Positions 17,109-24,931 of a DNA stretch of 46,804 nucleotides are shown piece after piece. The notes under the pieces were generated by a model. The model searched no databases, was not told the origin of the DNA, and worked only from the letters and a program-made list of their open reading frames with translations. Source of the stretch: Geodermatophilaceae bacterium (GTDB lineage: Bacteria; Actinomycetota; Actinomycetes; Mycobacteriales; Geodermatophilaceae); contig JACCTY010000184.1 of assembly GCA_013812145.1 (NCBI GenBank), forward strand, positions 1-46,804, read 5' to 3'. Within the stretch, counting starts at the first letter, position 1. Each line of letters starts with the position of its first letter. Both the position numbers and the translations under genes were made by a program.

Positions 17109-17699
17109 GTGGAGAAGTTCCGCCGCCACACCGGCCGGGTCTTGCCGCTGCGTCGTAGCAACGTCGACACCGACCAGATCATCCCGGCGGTCTACCTCAA
17201 GCGGGTCGCGCGCACCGGCTTCGAGGACGGCCTGTTCGCCGCCTGGCGGGCCAAGGAGCCGGACTTCGTGCTGAACCGCCCGGAGTACGCCGGCGCGAGC
17301 ATCCTCGTTGCGGGTTCCGATTTCGGCACCGGATCGTCGCGTGAGCATGCCGTCTGGGCCCTGTTGGACTACGGGTTCCGGGTCGTCGTCAGCTCGCGCT
17401 ACGGCGACATCTTCCGCGGCAACTCGCTCAAGTCGGGACTGCTGACGGTTCTCGTCGATCAGGCCACGGTCGAAAAGCTGTGGGAGGACGCCGAAAGTGA
17501 TCCCGCTGCCGAGGTCACTGTCGACCTCGAGGCTCGGGTGATCACGGCCGGCGACTTCGTCACGGCCTTTGCCCTTGACGACTACTCCCGCTGGCGGCTC
17601 CTGGAGGGGCTGGACGACATCAGTGTGACGTGCCAGCACGAGGCCGACATCGTCACCTTCGAGGCGGCCCGCATGCACTGGTTACCGGTTACCGGCTGA
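17109..17699 (+). CDS. leuD: 3-isopropylmalate dehydratase small subunit
   Basis: The swivelling small subunit of isopropylmalate isomerase, 196 residues as expected. The N-terminus ([20 protein letters not shown]) and [17 protein letters not shown], which carries the substrate-binding GSSREH loop, are diagnostic. The GTG start lies 1 bp after the leuC stop, so synthesis is coupled to the large subunit in equal amounts. Two small hairpins follow the stop codon and may end or stabilise the transcript before hup. Confidence 0.98.
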   Translation: MEKFRRHTGRVLPLRRSNVDTDQIIPAVYLKRVARTGFEDGLFAAWRAKEPDFVLNRPEYAGASILVAGSDFGTGSSREHAVWALLDYGFRVVVSSRYGDIFRGNSLKSGLLTVLVDQATVEKLWEDAESDPAAEVTVDLEARVITAGDFVTAFALDDYSRWRLLEGLDDISVTCQHEADIVTFEAARMHWLPVTG

Positions 17700-17711
17700 C
17701 CCCAGAACCCT

Positions 17712-17753
17712 TGCGCCGCAACAGCTTGGCGCAGCCGAGTCCGCTTCGGCGGA
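17712..17753. terminator. Tandem hairpins downstream of leuD
   Basis: TGCGCC/GGCGCA (17712-17733, 10-nt loop) is followed by TCCGC-TTCG-GCGGA (17740-17753), a stem closed by a stable TTCG tetraloop. They begin about 12 bp after the leuD stop. No T-tract follows on the plus strand, so this is at most a non-canonical terminator or an mRNA 3'-end stabiliser. Confidence 0.35.
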
Positions 17754-17793
17754 AAAGAATGCTTGCAAAACCAGGCGAAACGGCGCTAGGTCG

Positions 17794-17822
17794 TTGCCTC
17801 GCAGCCGTGTGCCCTCTACCGT
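17794..17822 (+). promoter_or_regulatory. Promoter of the HU gene
   Basis: TTGCCT (17794-17799), a 17-nt spacer and TACCGT (17817-17822) form the best -35/-10 pair in the window. It predicts a start near 17829 and a leader of about 40 nt containing the GGGAGGGA ribosome site. A strong separate promoter fits an abundant nucleoid protein. Confidence 0.55.
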
Positions 17823-17869
17823 TCGCCGGAGTCGGCCGCACGGCCGTGAGATGTCCTGGGAGGGACACA

Positions 17870-18472
17870 GTGAACAAGTCCGAGTTGATCGACACCCTCG
17901 CCACACGGCTGGCCGGGGACAAGAAGACCGCAGCCGCAGCCGTCGACGGACTGATCGACGTCGTGTCACGTGCGGTGTCCAAGGGCGAGAAGGTCGCGAT
18001 CACCGGCTTCGGGGTGTTCGAGAAGCGCAACCGCAGCGCTCGCACCGCTCGCAACCCGAGGACCGGCGCGACCATCAAGGTGAAGAAGACCAGCGTTCCG
18101 GCGTTCCGCCCGGGCCAGCAGTTCAAGGACGTGGTGAGCGGCACCAAGAAACTGGGCAAGGTGGCGACTGCTCCCGTCGCAAAGGCGACGTCGGCGGCTC
18201 GGGCGGGGACCACGGCGACGGCTCGGACCGCAAAGGCCTCGCCCGACAACACTGCGCCGGGCAAGGCCACTGCCAAGTCCACCACCAAGGCCTCGGCGAA
18301 GACGGCGCCCGCGAAGAAGACGGCCACCAAGACGGCGGCCGCGAAGAGCACCCCGAAGTCCACCGCGGCGAAGAAGACCACGGCGACCAAGACCCCGGCG
18401 AAGAAGTCCGCCACCAAGTCCACCGCCGGCAAGTCGACGGCCAAGAAGACCCCGGCCAAGAAGAGCAGCTAA
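17870..18472 (+). CDS. hup: HU-family nucleoid protein with a Lys/Ala-rich C-terminal tail
   Basis: A DNA-bending histone-like protein. Residues 1-90 form the HU domain ([20 protein letters not shown], then [20 protein letters not shown] and [14 protein letters not shown]). Residues about 100-200 form a disordered tail of AKKT/AKKS/PAKK repeats resembling histone H1, the arrangement known from actinobacterial HupB/HupS. The tail adds non-specific DNA binding and is a target of acetylation in mycobacteria. The GTG at 17870 is preferred because GGGAGGGA lies 6 nt upstream and the protein then starts canonically; the frame is open 80 codons further up without homology. It has its own promoter and ends at a strong hairpin shared with the convergent mutT1. 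Confidence 0.97.
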   Translation: MNKSELIDTLATRLAGDKKTAAAAVDGLIDVVSRAVSKGEKVAITGFGVFEKRNRSARTARNPRTGATIKVKKTSVPAFRPGQQFKDVVSGTKKLGKVATAPVAKATSAARAGTTATARTAKASPDNTAPGKATAKSTTKASAKTAPAKKTATKTAAAKSTPKSTAAKKTTATKTPAKKSATKSTAGKSTAKKTPAKKSS

Positions 18473-18487
18473 ACCCCTGCTTCGCCT

Positions 18488-18531
18488 ACGTCCGTTGGGG
18501 TGAGCGCCATACCGCGCCCCCCAACGGACGT
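18488..18531. terminator. Bidirectional terminator between hup and mutT1
   Basis: ACGTCCGTTGGGG (18488-18500) and CCCCAACGGACGT (18519-18531) form a perfect 13-bp stem with an 18-nt loop. It lies 16 bp after the hup stop and 25 bp from the end of convergent mutT1, so it can serve both strands. T-tracts are short (TTGTGCTGT on the plus side). Confidence 0.75.
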
Positions 18532-18555
18532 TGTGCTGTCGTCAGCGTCGGCGTT

Positions 18556-19461
18556 CTAGGGCAGCAACGAGCCGTAGTAGTCGGCGCTGACCACCTTGCC
18601 GTCGTGGGCGGTGAGCGCCCACACGCTTCCCTTCCGGGCCGGCGGCCCGTCGGCACGCCGCTGCGGTGACACACCGGTGACCGGCTGCCCGGAGGTGAGC
18701 AGCCATTCCAACAGGTCCGGGATCACCCCGCCCTGGCTGCCCACAGCGGCCACCGAGTCGGCGCCCAACAGTTTGGCCAGGGCGTTGCGAGCGGCGGCTG
18801 GATCGTCGAGGTAGTCGTCCTCACCGAATTCCGACGCCGGACCGACCAGCAGTCCGAGGCGCTCGGCGAGAGGTTGCAGGGTCTGCCGGCAGCGCAGCGG
18901 GTCGGCGCTGACCACCCGGTCCGGCCCGAATGCCGGCAGCACGTCGGCCAGCGTCGCCGCCTCGGCCACCCCGCGCTCGTCCAGCGGGCGATCGACGTCC
19001 GGGCCCGACCACGATTCGCTGTCTCCGGCCCGCCCGTGCCGGACGAGCAGTACCCGCACCGGCGCCACCGCCACTGCCAGCAGGTCGGCCACCAACGCCT
19101 GATCGTCGGCGTAGGACAGGGTTTTCACGGCCTCCTCCGGCGTGAGCCACTCCATGCCGTCGGTCTCATCGTTGGCGACGAACTCCCCGGTTGCCCGCAT
19201 GCTCCAGTAGTCCACGGTCTTCTGCCCCCCGTCCGACTGGTAGCTCGTCCGGGGTAGCCGGCGGCCGATCACCAGTTCCAGCCCGGTCTCTTCGGTCACC
19301 TCGCGAACCGCGGCGAGCAGCGGCAGCTCACCGGGCCGGAGTTTTCCCTTCGGGAAGGACCAGTCGTCGTAGCGCGGTCGGTGGACCACGGCGAGTCGGA
19401 CGACGCCGTCATCCCGTCGCCAGGGCACGCCGCCGGCCGCGGCGATCGGGTCGGCCGGCAC
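18556..19461 (-). CDS. mutT1: MutT1-type Nudix hydrolase with a C-terminal histidine-phosphatase domain
   Basis: A two-domain 301-residue protein. The N-terminal Nudix domain has the full Nudix box from G39 to L61 (REVTEETGL with the metal-binding glutamates). The C-terminal domain carries the RHG motif of the histidine phosphatase superfamily at residues 141-143 (LLVRHGRAGDSESW). Mycobacterial MutT1 has this same fusion and hydrolyses 8-oxo-(d)GTP and diadenosine polyphosphates, and the same gene neighbours (hup and ppk), so orthology is likely. It sanitises the nucleotide pool against oxidised guanine. Its GTG starts 3 bp after the ppk stop, so it is translated from the ppk mRNA. The pairing with polyphosphate metabolism is conserved. 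Confidence 0.93.
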   Translation of the reverse strand: MPADPIAAAGGVPWRRDDGVVRLAVVHRPRYDDWSFPKGKLRPGELPLLAAVREVTEETGLELVIGRRLPRTSYQSDGGQKTVDYWSMRATGEFVANDETDGMEWLTPEEAVKTLSYADDQALVADLLAVAVAPVRVLLVRHGRAGDSESWSGPDVDRPLDERGVAEAATLADVLPAFGPDRVVSADPLRCRQTLQPLAERLGLLVGPASEFGEDDYLDDPAAARNALAKLLGADSVAAVGSQGGVIPDLLEWLLTSGQPVTGVSPQRRADGPPARKGSVWALTAHDGKVVSADYYGSLLP

Positions 19462-19464
19462 GGG

Positions 19465-21537
19465 TCAGTCGGTCCGGTTCTTGTGCGCCACCATCAGCTC
19501 GAGCTGGAAGTCGCTGCTGCCCTTCGTGTGCTCCCAGCTGCCGTCTTGGCGCAGGTCCCAGCCGGTGATGTCCTCGCGCATGGCCGTTTCCATTATGAAG
19601 CGCAGGTGCTCGGCGGCGGTCGGATCGTTGACCCGCAGGAGCACCTCCACTCGGCGGTCGAGGTTGCGGTGCATGAGGTCCGCGCTGCCCAGCCACCATT
19701 CGGGGTCGCCGTCGTTGCGGAAGTAGATGACGCGCGAGTGCTCCAAGAATCGGCCGACGATCGAGCGGACCCGGATGTTCTCCGACAGGCCGGGCACTTC
19801 CGGCCGCAGGGTGCAGATCCCGCGGATCAGCAGCCGGATCGGCACACCGGCGTTGGACGCCCGGTACATCGCATCCACGATCTGCTCGTCCACGAGCGAG
19901 TTGATTTTGACGTCGATGCCGGACTCCCGGCCGGCCACCGCATGGTCGATCTCGCGCTCGATCCGCTCGAGCAGGCCGGTCCTGATGCCGTACGGCGCCA
20001 CCAGCAGGGTGCGGTAGGAGGTCTGCCGCGAGTAGCCGGTCAGTGCGTTGAACAGGTCGGTGAGGTCGGCACCCACCCGAGGATCGGCGGTGAGCACGCC
20101 GAGATCCTCGTAGAGCCGGGCCGTCTTCGGGTTGTAGTTGCCCGTGCCGATGTGGCAGTAGCGGCGCAGTCCGCCGCCTTCCCGGCGTACGACGAGGGCC
20201 GCCTTGCAGTGTGTCTTGAGACCGACCAAGCCGTAGACGACGTGGCAGCCGGCCCGTTCCAGCATCTTGGCCCAACTGATGTTGGCCTCCTCGTCGAAGC
20301 GCGCCTTGACCTCGACGAGGACGACTACCTGCTTTCCTGCGGTGGCGGCCTCGGCGAGGGCCTCGACGATGGGGGAATCGCCGGACGTGCGGTAGAGCGT
20401 CTGCTTGATCGCCAGCACGTTTGGGTCGGCGGCGGCCTGCTCGATGAAACGCTGCACGCTCGTCGCGAACGAGTCGTAGGGGTGGTGCACCATCACGTCG
20501 CCCTCGCGCAACGTCGCGAAGACGCTCTTGGCAGTCTCGCCCTCGCTCAGCCGCGGATGCGTGGCAGGGACGAACGGCGCGTCCTTGAGGGTGGGCGCGT
20601 CGAAGTCGTACAGCGACCACAGCGCCGAGAGGTCCAGCAGACCGGGAACGCGAAGGACGTCGGCGTAGCTCATGTCCATCTCGCGGATCAGCAGGTCGAG
20701 CATGTGCTGATCCATCGTCTCGCCGATTTCGAGCCGGACGGCCGGGCCGAAACGGCGCCGCGCGAGCTCGCGTTCGAGGGCCTGCAGCAGGTCCTCGTCG
20801 CGGTCCTCCTCGACCTCGACGTCGGCGTTGCGGGTGACCCGGAACAGGTGGTGCTCGCCGACGTCCATGCCCGGGAACAGCTGCGGCAGGTGCGCGGCGA
20901 TGAGTTCCTCCAGCGGCAGCACCGACTGGCCTTCGGCGACCGGGACGAACCGGGGGACGTTGTTCGGCACCTTGACCCGCGCGAAACGCTCTGCCCCGAG
21001 CGCCGGGTCGCGGACGACGACGGCGATGTTCAAAGACAGCCCGCTGATGTAGGGGAACGGGTGAGCCGGGTCGACCGCAAGCGGCGTCAGGACCGGGAAG
21101 ATCCGGTCCCGGAAGTACTCCCGCAGCCGCACCGTGTCGTCCTCCGGCAAATCCTCCCAGCGCAGGATGCGGATGCCTTGCTTGTCGAGCTCGGGCTGGA
21201 CGACGTCTGCGAAGAGCCGCGCATGCTGATCGACGAGGTCCCGGGTCCGCTCGGCGATCAGTTCCAGCTGCACGCGCGGGGACAGACCGTCCGCAGAGCG
21301 GACAGAAATGCCGGTGCTCTGCCGCCGCTTGAGGCCGGCGACGCGCACCATGTAGAACTCGTCCAGATTGCCCGCGAAGATCGCGAGGATCTTGGCTCGT
21401 TCGAGCAGCGGCGTGTGCGGGTTCTCGGCTAGGCCGAGCACCCTCGCGCTGTAGTCCAGCCAGGACAACTCACGGTTGAGGAACCGGTCGGCGCCGAGAA
21501 CGTGCTCGTCGGGCGCCGGGGTGGCAGTGCTGACCAT
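19465..21537 (-). CDS. ppk: Polyphosphate kinase 1
   Basis: Reversibly transfers the terminal phosphate of ATP to polyphosphate. The 690 residues match PPK1. [20 protein letters not shown] is the canonical N-terminal domain, [12 protein letters not shown] and [20 protein letters not shown] carry the two conserved histidines (the second region holds the autophosphorylated one in E. coli), and the C-terminal PLD-like domains include [20 protein letters not shown]. The ATG at 21537 starts [12 protein letters not shown] a short way before the conserved region; the frame stays open another 60 codons without homology. No ribosome site is evident. It forms an operon with mutT1 downstream. A small cold-shock-like gene ends 14 bp before the start in the same direction. 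Confidence 0.97.
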   Translation of the reverse strand: MVSTATPAPDEHVLGADRFLNRELSWLDYSARVLGLAENPHTPLLERAKILAIFAGNLDEFYMVRVAGLKRRQSTGISVRSADGLSPRVQLELIAERTRDLVDQHARLFADVVQPELDKQGIRILRWEDLPEDDTVRLREYFRDRIFPVLTPLAVDPAHPFPYISGLSLNIAVVVRDPALGAERFARVKVPNNVPRFVPVAEGQSVLPLEELIAAHLPQLFPGMDVGEHHLFRVTRNADVEVEEDRDEDLLQALERELARRRFGPAVRLEIGETMDQHMLDLLIREMDMSYADVLRVPGLLDLSALWSLYDFDAPTLKDAPFVPATHPRLSEGETAKSVFATLREGDVMVHHPYDSFATSVQRFIEQAAADPNVLAIKQTLYRTSGDSPIVEALAEAATAGKQVVVLVEVKARFDEEANISWAKMLERAGCHVVYGLVGLKTHCKAALVVRREGGGLRRYCHIGTGNYNPKTARLYEDLGVLTADPRVGADLTDLFNALTGYSRQTSYRTLLVAPYGIRTGLLERIEREIDHAVAGRESGIDVKINSLVDEQIVDAMYRASNAGVPIRLLIRGICTLRPEVPGLSENIRVRSIVGRFLEHSRVIYFRNDGDPEWWLGSADLMHRNLDRRVEVLLRVNDPTAAEHLRFIMETAMREDITGWDLRQDGSWEHTKGSSDFQLELMVAHKNRTD

Positions 21538-21551
21538 GACGAGATGATGCC

Positions 21552-21872
21552 CTAGCCGGGTGAACGAAGCGTCAGAATGGTGATCAGCACGACCTGGCCG
21601 TCCAGGATCTCCATCCGTACCCGCTGTCCCGGGCGGAGCAGCCGCAGACCGCCTGCGGCGAACGCCGCCCCGTCGAAACGTACGGCGCTGCCGTCGTCGA
21701 GCAGGACGGATCCGCACCGCGTCGCAGCGTCGAAGGAACTCACCGTCCCCTGCAGTTCGTTTGGCGACACGGGCCAGAGACTAGGCCGATGCACGACCAC
21801 CTTCAGGACGGGCCAGCCGCGTGCCGGCGTCGGTGTCTGCGATGGCGACGGAGACATGGGCTCCGGTTGCAA
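21552..21872 (-). CDS. Small cold-shock-domain-like protein upstream of ppk
   Basis: A protein of up to 106 residues. After a variable 35-residue head, residues 40-100 read [36 protein letters not shown] and VVLITILTL. The opening G-x-V-x-x-F-D and the five-strand rhythm resemble an OB-fold cold-shock domain, although the RNA-binding aromatic motifs (KGFGFI, VFVH) are absent. Similar small proteins occur beside actinobacterial ppk or mutT genes; their role is not known to me. Two starts compete: TTG at 21872, 5 nt after GAGGAG, or ATG at 21857, 3 nt after GGAG. It would be cotranscribed with ppk and mutT1. It diverges from the sigma factor gene. Confidence 0.6.
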   Translation of the reverse strand: MQPEPMSPSPSQTPTPARGWPVLKVVVHRPSLWPVSPNELQGTVSSFDAATRCGSVLLDDGSAVRFDGAAFAAGGLRLLRPGQRVRMEILDGQVVLITILTLRSPG

Positions 21873-21903
21873 CCTTTCTCCTCAGCTCCACGTCTGTGAG
21901 TGC

Positions 21904-22467
21904 ATGCCGAAGCGTCAGCTCGGAGGGACCGACGCAGCGTTCGCACGCTTCATCGAAACCCATTCGCGCCAGCTGCTTCACGTAGCACGGCTGCTCGTCG
22001 GCGCAGATGCGGAGGACCTGCTGCAGGGCGTTCTGGTCCGGTGCTACCCCAGATGGCGTCGGATCGAGCAGGACGATCCGTTCGGCTATGTGCGTCAAGC
22101 GCTCGTCAACGGTGCGACCGACCGGTGGCGGCGAAGACCGCGCACCGAAGTCACAACCGACCGCGTGCCGGAAGGTCCCAGTTCCGATGCGGCACCGGAC
22201 GTGGGTGCTCGGATTTCCCTGATGGCAGCCATGCATCAGTTGACGGCTCGCGAGCGTGCGGTTGTCGTCCTGCGGTACTTCGAGGACCTGACCGAGGTCG
22301 AGACCGCGCGGGTCTTGGATCTGAAGGTCGGCACCGTCAAGAGCCTGCACCATCGCGCATTGAAGAAGCTGCGCGTCTCAGATGAGTTGACCGACGACGC
22401 CGACGAGCGCACGGTGCCACGACCTACCCCGTTAGCAGCGGCTGGACAAGCGGAAGGTTCGCCATGA
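21904..22467 (+). CDS. SigE-family (ECF-like) RNA polymerase sigma factor
   Basis: A 187-residue sigma-70-type factor of the actinobacterial SigE family. Region 2 runs from about residue 10 to 80 (FARFIETHSRQLLHVARLLV; DLLQGVLVRCYPRWRRI; FGYVRQALVNGATDRWRRRP). Region 4 runs from about 115 to 165 (LTARERAVVVLRYFEDLTEV; VLDLKVGTVKSLHHRALKKL) with a clear helix-turn-helix. It would direct RNA polymerase to a stress or envelope regulon. The stop overlaps the start of a single-span membrane protein by 4 bp (ATGA), typical of a sigma factor and its membrane partner. No recognition-sequence match was identified in its own upstream region. Confidence 0.92.
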   Translation: MPKRQLGGTDAAFARFIETHSRQLLHVARLLVGADAEDLLQGVLVRCYPRWRRIEQDDPFGYVRQALVNGATDRWRRRPRTEVTTDRVPEGPSSDAAPDVGARISLMAAMHQLTARERAVVVLRYFEDLTEVETARVLDLKVGTVKSLHHRALKKLRVSDELTDDADERTVPRPTPLAAAGQAEGSP

Positions 22468-22970
22468 ACACCACCGAAGATCTGCGGAAGGCAATGCGGG
22501 GCGAGCCGTTGCCCGCCGACCGCGTGGATCCCGTTGCTCTCTTGAGGCTTGGGCGGCGACGCCGGAGGTTGCGCCGCCTCGGCGTGGCTGCTGCGAGTTC
22601 GCTGACGGCGGCGGGCGTCGCGCTGGCAGCTCAACTCGGGTTGCCGCCCGGCGTTGGCCCGGCGGGGCCTGCGGGCGAGCCAACCGCGACAGACGCGCCG
22701 GTGAACCAGGCGCCCGCATTGGAGCCGGACGGCCCTGTCCCCAACACGTACTCGAATGCGGTGAGCCTGTTGTACGTGGAATGCATGCAAGTCAGCGGAC
22801 ACGATCTCTCCATCGTCTTCCCTGGCGAGTTTGTTGACGAGCAGGGCGAGCCCGTCGTTGAGTTAAAAGTTCCGGACGAAACGGACCGCGGCCCGAGATA
22901 TCAGGACGACGACGGCCGGTGCCTTGCGTACGCAGAAGCAGAAGCCAGCGCGTCGAGGCCGACGGGTTAG
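22464..22970 (+). CDS. Single-span membrane protein cotranslated with the sigma factor (possible anti-sigma partner)
   Basis: A 168-residue protein. Residues 1-37 are cytoplasmic and basic (LGRRRRRLRRL), 38-58 form one transmembrane segment, and 60-168 form an extracytoplasmic domain, with a proline/alanine linker and an acidic end. This layout suits a regulator that senses outside and binds the sigma factor inside, but the N-terminal part shows no HxxxCxxC zinc anti-sigma motif and is very short. The anti-sigma role is therefore inferred only from ATGA coupling and topology. Only one cysteine pair (VECMQ, GRCLAY) is visible outside. It ends 2 bp from convergent fbiD. Confidence 0.75.
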   Translation: MNTTEDLRKAMRGEPLPADRVDPVALLRLGRRRRRLRRLGVAAASSLTAAGVALAAQLGLPPGVGPAGPAGEPTATDAPVNQAPALEPDGPVPNTYSNAVSLLYVECMQVSGHDLSIVFPGEFVDEQGEPVVELKVPDETDRGPRYQDDDGRCLAYAEAEASASRPTG

Positions 22971-22972
22971 CG

Positions 22973-23010
22973 TCAGGCACAGGGCGTTGTGTGCGCCGCC
23001 CTGTGCCTGA
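22973..23010. terminator. Bidirectional hairpin embedded in the 3' end of fbiD
   Basis: TCAGGCACAGGGCG (22973-22986) and CGCCCTGTGCCTGA (22997-23010) form a perfect 14-bp stem with a 10-nt loop. The first arm starts exactly at the fbiD stop codon, so the last dozen codons of fbiD encode the hairpin. It directly follows the convergent membrane-protein gene. Confidence 0.7.
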
Positions 23011-23632
23011 GGTTGGGGCCTATGGCCAGCACTGCCTCGGTGGCACGGCCCACCCCCAGCGACGAGGCGGTCAACAGGTCGTCGATCGTGTCCACGTCGC
23101 GTCGAAGCCCTGGCCAGTTCCCGACGAGGCGGATCGCCCCGTCGAGTGCGTGCTCGCTGGCTGAGTCCGGTCCGTAACGAGGGTGCAGGTCACCCGAGGT
23201 CGCGGTCAGCAACGTCGTACCGGTCCCGTCGGTGTCGGGGACGAACGCCGAGGGGTGCCCGGCGGCCGCCGCCAGAGCCTCCGCCAGCACGTCGGGAGTC
23301 AGCGCCGGAAGGTCGCTCGGCAGCGCCGCGACCGGATGCCGACCGGCGATGCCGACGGCGTACGACGCCCCCGCGCTAATCGCCGCGTTCAGCCCACCCT
23401 GTGGTACGTCGGAACGCACCACCGCGCCCAATCCGGTGACGGCGGCACGTACCTCCTCGTCCTCGGTCACGACGACGACTCGGGTCACTCCTGCGGTGGA
23501 GACGGCGGCGGCAATCGTGTCCCGGACAAGGGCCAACGCGAGAGCAGGACTGTGGATGCCGTCCCGCGGACCGATCAGCCGCGACTTGGCCAGCGCCAGC
23601 CGCTTGACCGGAACAATCAGGGACCAAGCCAC
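22973..23632 (-). CDS. fbiD: Phosphoenolpyruvate guanylyltransferase (F420 biosynthesis)
   Basis: A 219-residue member of the CofC/FbiD family, which couples GTP with phosphoenolpyruvate (2-phospholactate in archaea) to give the activated precursor used by FbiA for coenzyme F420. The start SLIVPVKRLALAKSRL is the nucleotide-binding signature, PSDLPALTPD is the conserved metal/GTP loop, and DTDGTGTTLL and YGPDSASEHA complete the family blocks. In mycobacteria the same gene lies between ppk and gpsA, as here. The GTG start follows GACAAT by 6 nt and has no ribosome site, so a leaderless mRNA is likely. The 3' end doubles as a terminator hairpin. The organism is thus predicted to make F420. Confidence 0.93.
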   Translation of the reverse strand: MAWSLIVPVKRLALAKSRLIGPRDGIHSPALALALVRDTIAAAVSTAGVTRVVVVTEDEEVRAAVTGLGAVVRSDVPQGGLNAAISAGASYAVGIAGRHPVAALPSDLPALTPDVLAEALAAAAGHPSAFVPDTDGTGTTLLTATSGDLHPRYGPDSASEHALDGAIRLVGNWPGLRRDVDTIDDLLTASSLGVGRATEAVLAIGPNLRHRAAHTTPCA

Positions 23633-23638
23633 GGGATG

Positions 23639-23644
23639 ATTGTC
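23639..23644 (-). promoter_or_regulatory. -10 element of a probable leaderless fbiD promoter
   Basis: The minus strand reads GACAAT, then 6 nt, then the GTG at 23632. It has A at position 2 and T at position 6, the most conserved -10 positions. Confidence 0.4.
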
Positions 23645-23743
23645 CTCAGGCGGTGCCGGTCGGCCGACGGCGGCCCGGGAACAGAGACGAAGCGGGCAGG
23701 GCGACGCCTCTGTATGGTCGATCGGGACAGAGATGCGGTTGCC

Positions 23744-24754
23744 GTGGGCAAGACACAGTGGGCGATTTCGAGCACGGCCGTTCTGCTACTGCTCAGCGCC
23801 TGTGCACGGCCACCGGAGGCTCCCAACTCAGCCCTGCTGCCACCGACTTGTCCGGGCAAGCCGGGTGTCGCCTTGGCCTTCGCCGCCCTTCAAGGGGAGG
23901 ACCGGACTGACATCTTCGGCCTCGACGCGGCCGGGCGGGCAGTTCAGCTCACCGAGGGCGGGTTGTCCGACAATCCGACGTTCAGCCCAGGCGGCACGGA
24001 AATCCTCTTTACCCGCGAATCGGAGAAGCGAGTCGCCGGAGAGGACCCGCACCGCTCCCTATGGCTCATGGATTCCGATGGCTACAACGAGCGCCCACTC
24101 ATCGCGGATTGCTACGATGAACTGGAGATGGCAAGATACTCGCCGGACGGCAAGACTATAGCCCTTGTTGGAATCATTGATCCGCCACAAAGCGAACATC
24201 GAGTCTTCACGATGAATGCAGACGGTACGTCGATTCGTCAACTCTCCGGCGATAGCGGAACGTCTCAGCCCGAGTCAGACTTCGCAGTCGCTTGGAGCCC
24301 GGACGGCGAGAACCTCGCATTCATGCGGCTTACCGGAACGCAGGAGAAGTACATTTCCCAGATCTGGGTCGCTGACGCAAGAACCGGCGAAGAGCGGCTG
24401 GTCTCTGAAGGGGACAAGAACATTGGCGCCCTCTCCTGGTCTCCAGCGGGTGATGCGCTGTTGTTCACGCAGGTGCTCAACACGATTGATGACTCCGTCG
24501 TTGTAGCCGTCTCCCTGGATCTCGGGAGTGGTGAGACATCGACGCTGGCTGAGGGCGTCATCAGCCCTGTCTATTCATCAGCAAACGGCTCCCAGATTCT
24601 TTACTGGACACAATCATCGGTTGACGATGCTGTCGTCCTTGAGTTGGAGACGACCCTCTCGGGGGTAGGGCGCGCATCCTCGGTAGTCACAACGGCTCGG
24701 GTGTCACCTGCCTCAGATCTCGCCATAGCGGCATGCGCCGTTGCTACCGGTTAG
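23744..24754 (+). CDS. Secreted lipoprotein with WD40/TolB-like beta-propeller repeats
   Basis: A 336-residue predicted lipoprotein. The N-terminus MGKTQWAISSTAVLLLLSAC is a lipoprotein signal with the lipid-anchored cysteine at residue 20. At least four PD40-type propeller motifs follow (NPTFSPGGTEILFT, ARYSPDGKTIALV, VAWSPDGENLAFMR, LSWSPAGDALLFTQ), as in TolB C-terminal propellers, implying a six-bladed scaffold at the outer face of the membrane. Function and partner are unknown. GTG 23744 gives the cleanest signal peptide; ATG 23714 would add ten residues including three aspartates and is less likely, and it falls inside the TATGGT at 23713-23718 that looks like a -10. GC content over 24000-24700 is clearly lower than in neighbours, suggesting acquisition. 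Confidence 0.75.
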   Translation: MGKTQWAISSTAVLLLLSACARPPEAPNSALLPPTCPGKPGVALAFAALQGEDRTDIFGLDAAGRAVQLTEGGLSDNPTFSPGGTEILFTRESEKRVAGEDPHRSLWLMDSDGYNERPLIADCYDELEMARYSPDGKTIALVGIIDPPQSEHRVFTMNADGTSIRQLSGDSGTSQPESDFAVAWSPDGENLAFMRLTGTQEKYISQIWVADARTGEERLVSEGDKNIGALSWSPAGDALLFTQVLNTIDDSVVVAVSLDLGSGETSTLAEGVISPVYSSANGSQILYWTQSSVDDAVVLELETTLSGVGRASSVVTTARVSPASDLAIAACAVATG

Positions 24755-24919
24755 GTCAGCCGAGGGGAGAAGCATGGGAGCTGCATGTACCAGGATGACC
24801 GTCAATGAATGGCCGCTCTATGTCCAGATTTCACCGCATTGACCTGGCAGTGGCGTCGCGTCACGTCGCGGCCTGGTCGACGCGTGTTACAGGTTCTCGA
24901 CACGGGCCGAGCGGCGGGC

Positions 24920-24925
24920 CAGACT
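24920..24925 (+). promoter_or_regulatory. Possible -10 element of a leaderless plsC promoter
   Basis: CAGACT, 6 nt before the GTG at 24932, keeps the conserved A2 and T6 but lacks the first T. Called mainly because its spacing equals that of the other leaderless-type starts in the window. Confidence 0.3.
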
Positions 24926-24931
24926 CGCCGG

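Noticed and set aside
17630-17869. 80-residue N-terminal extension of HU
   Set aside because: Overlaps leuD; HU homology and a strong ribosome site start at GTG 17870.
19381-21432. 683-codon open frame antisense to ppk
   Set aside because: Long antisense frames are common opposite high-GC genes. The translation has no domain-like pattern, while the opposite strand is an unmistakable PPK1.
22464-22600. Classical zinc-binding anti-sigma domain in the sigma-factor partner
   Set aside because: No HxxxCxxC motif is present, so a ZAS anti-sigma call is not supported.
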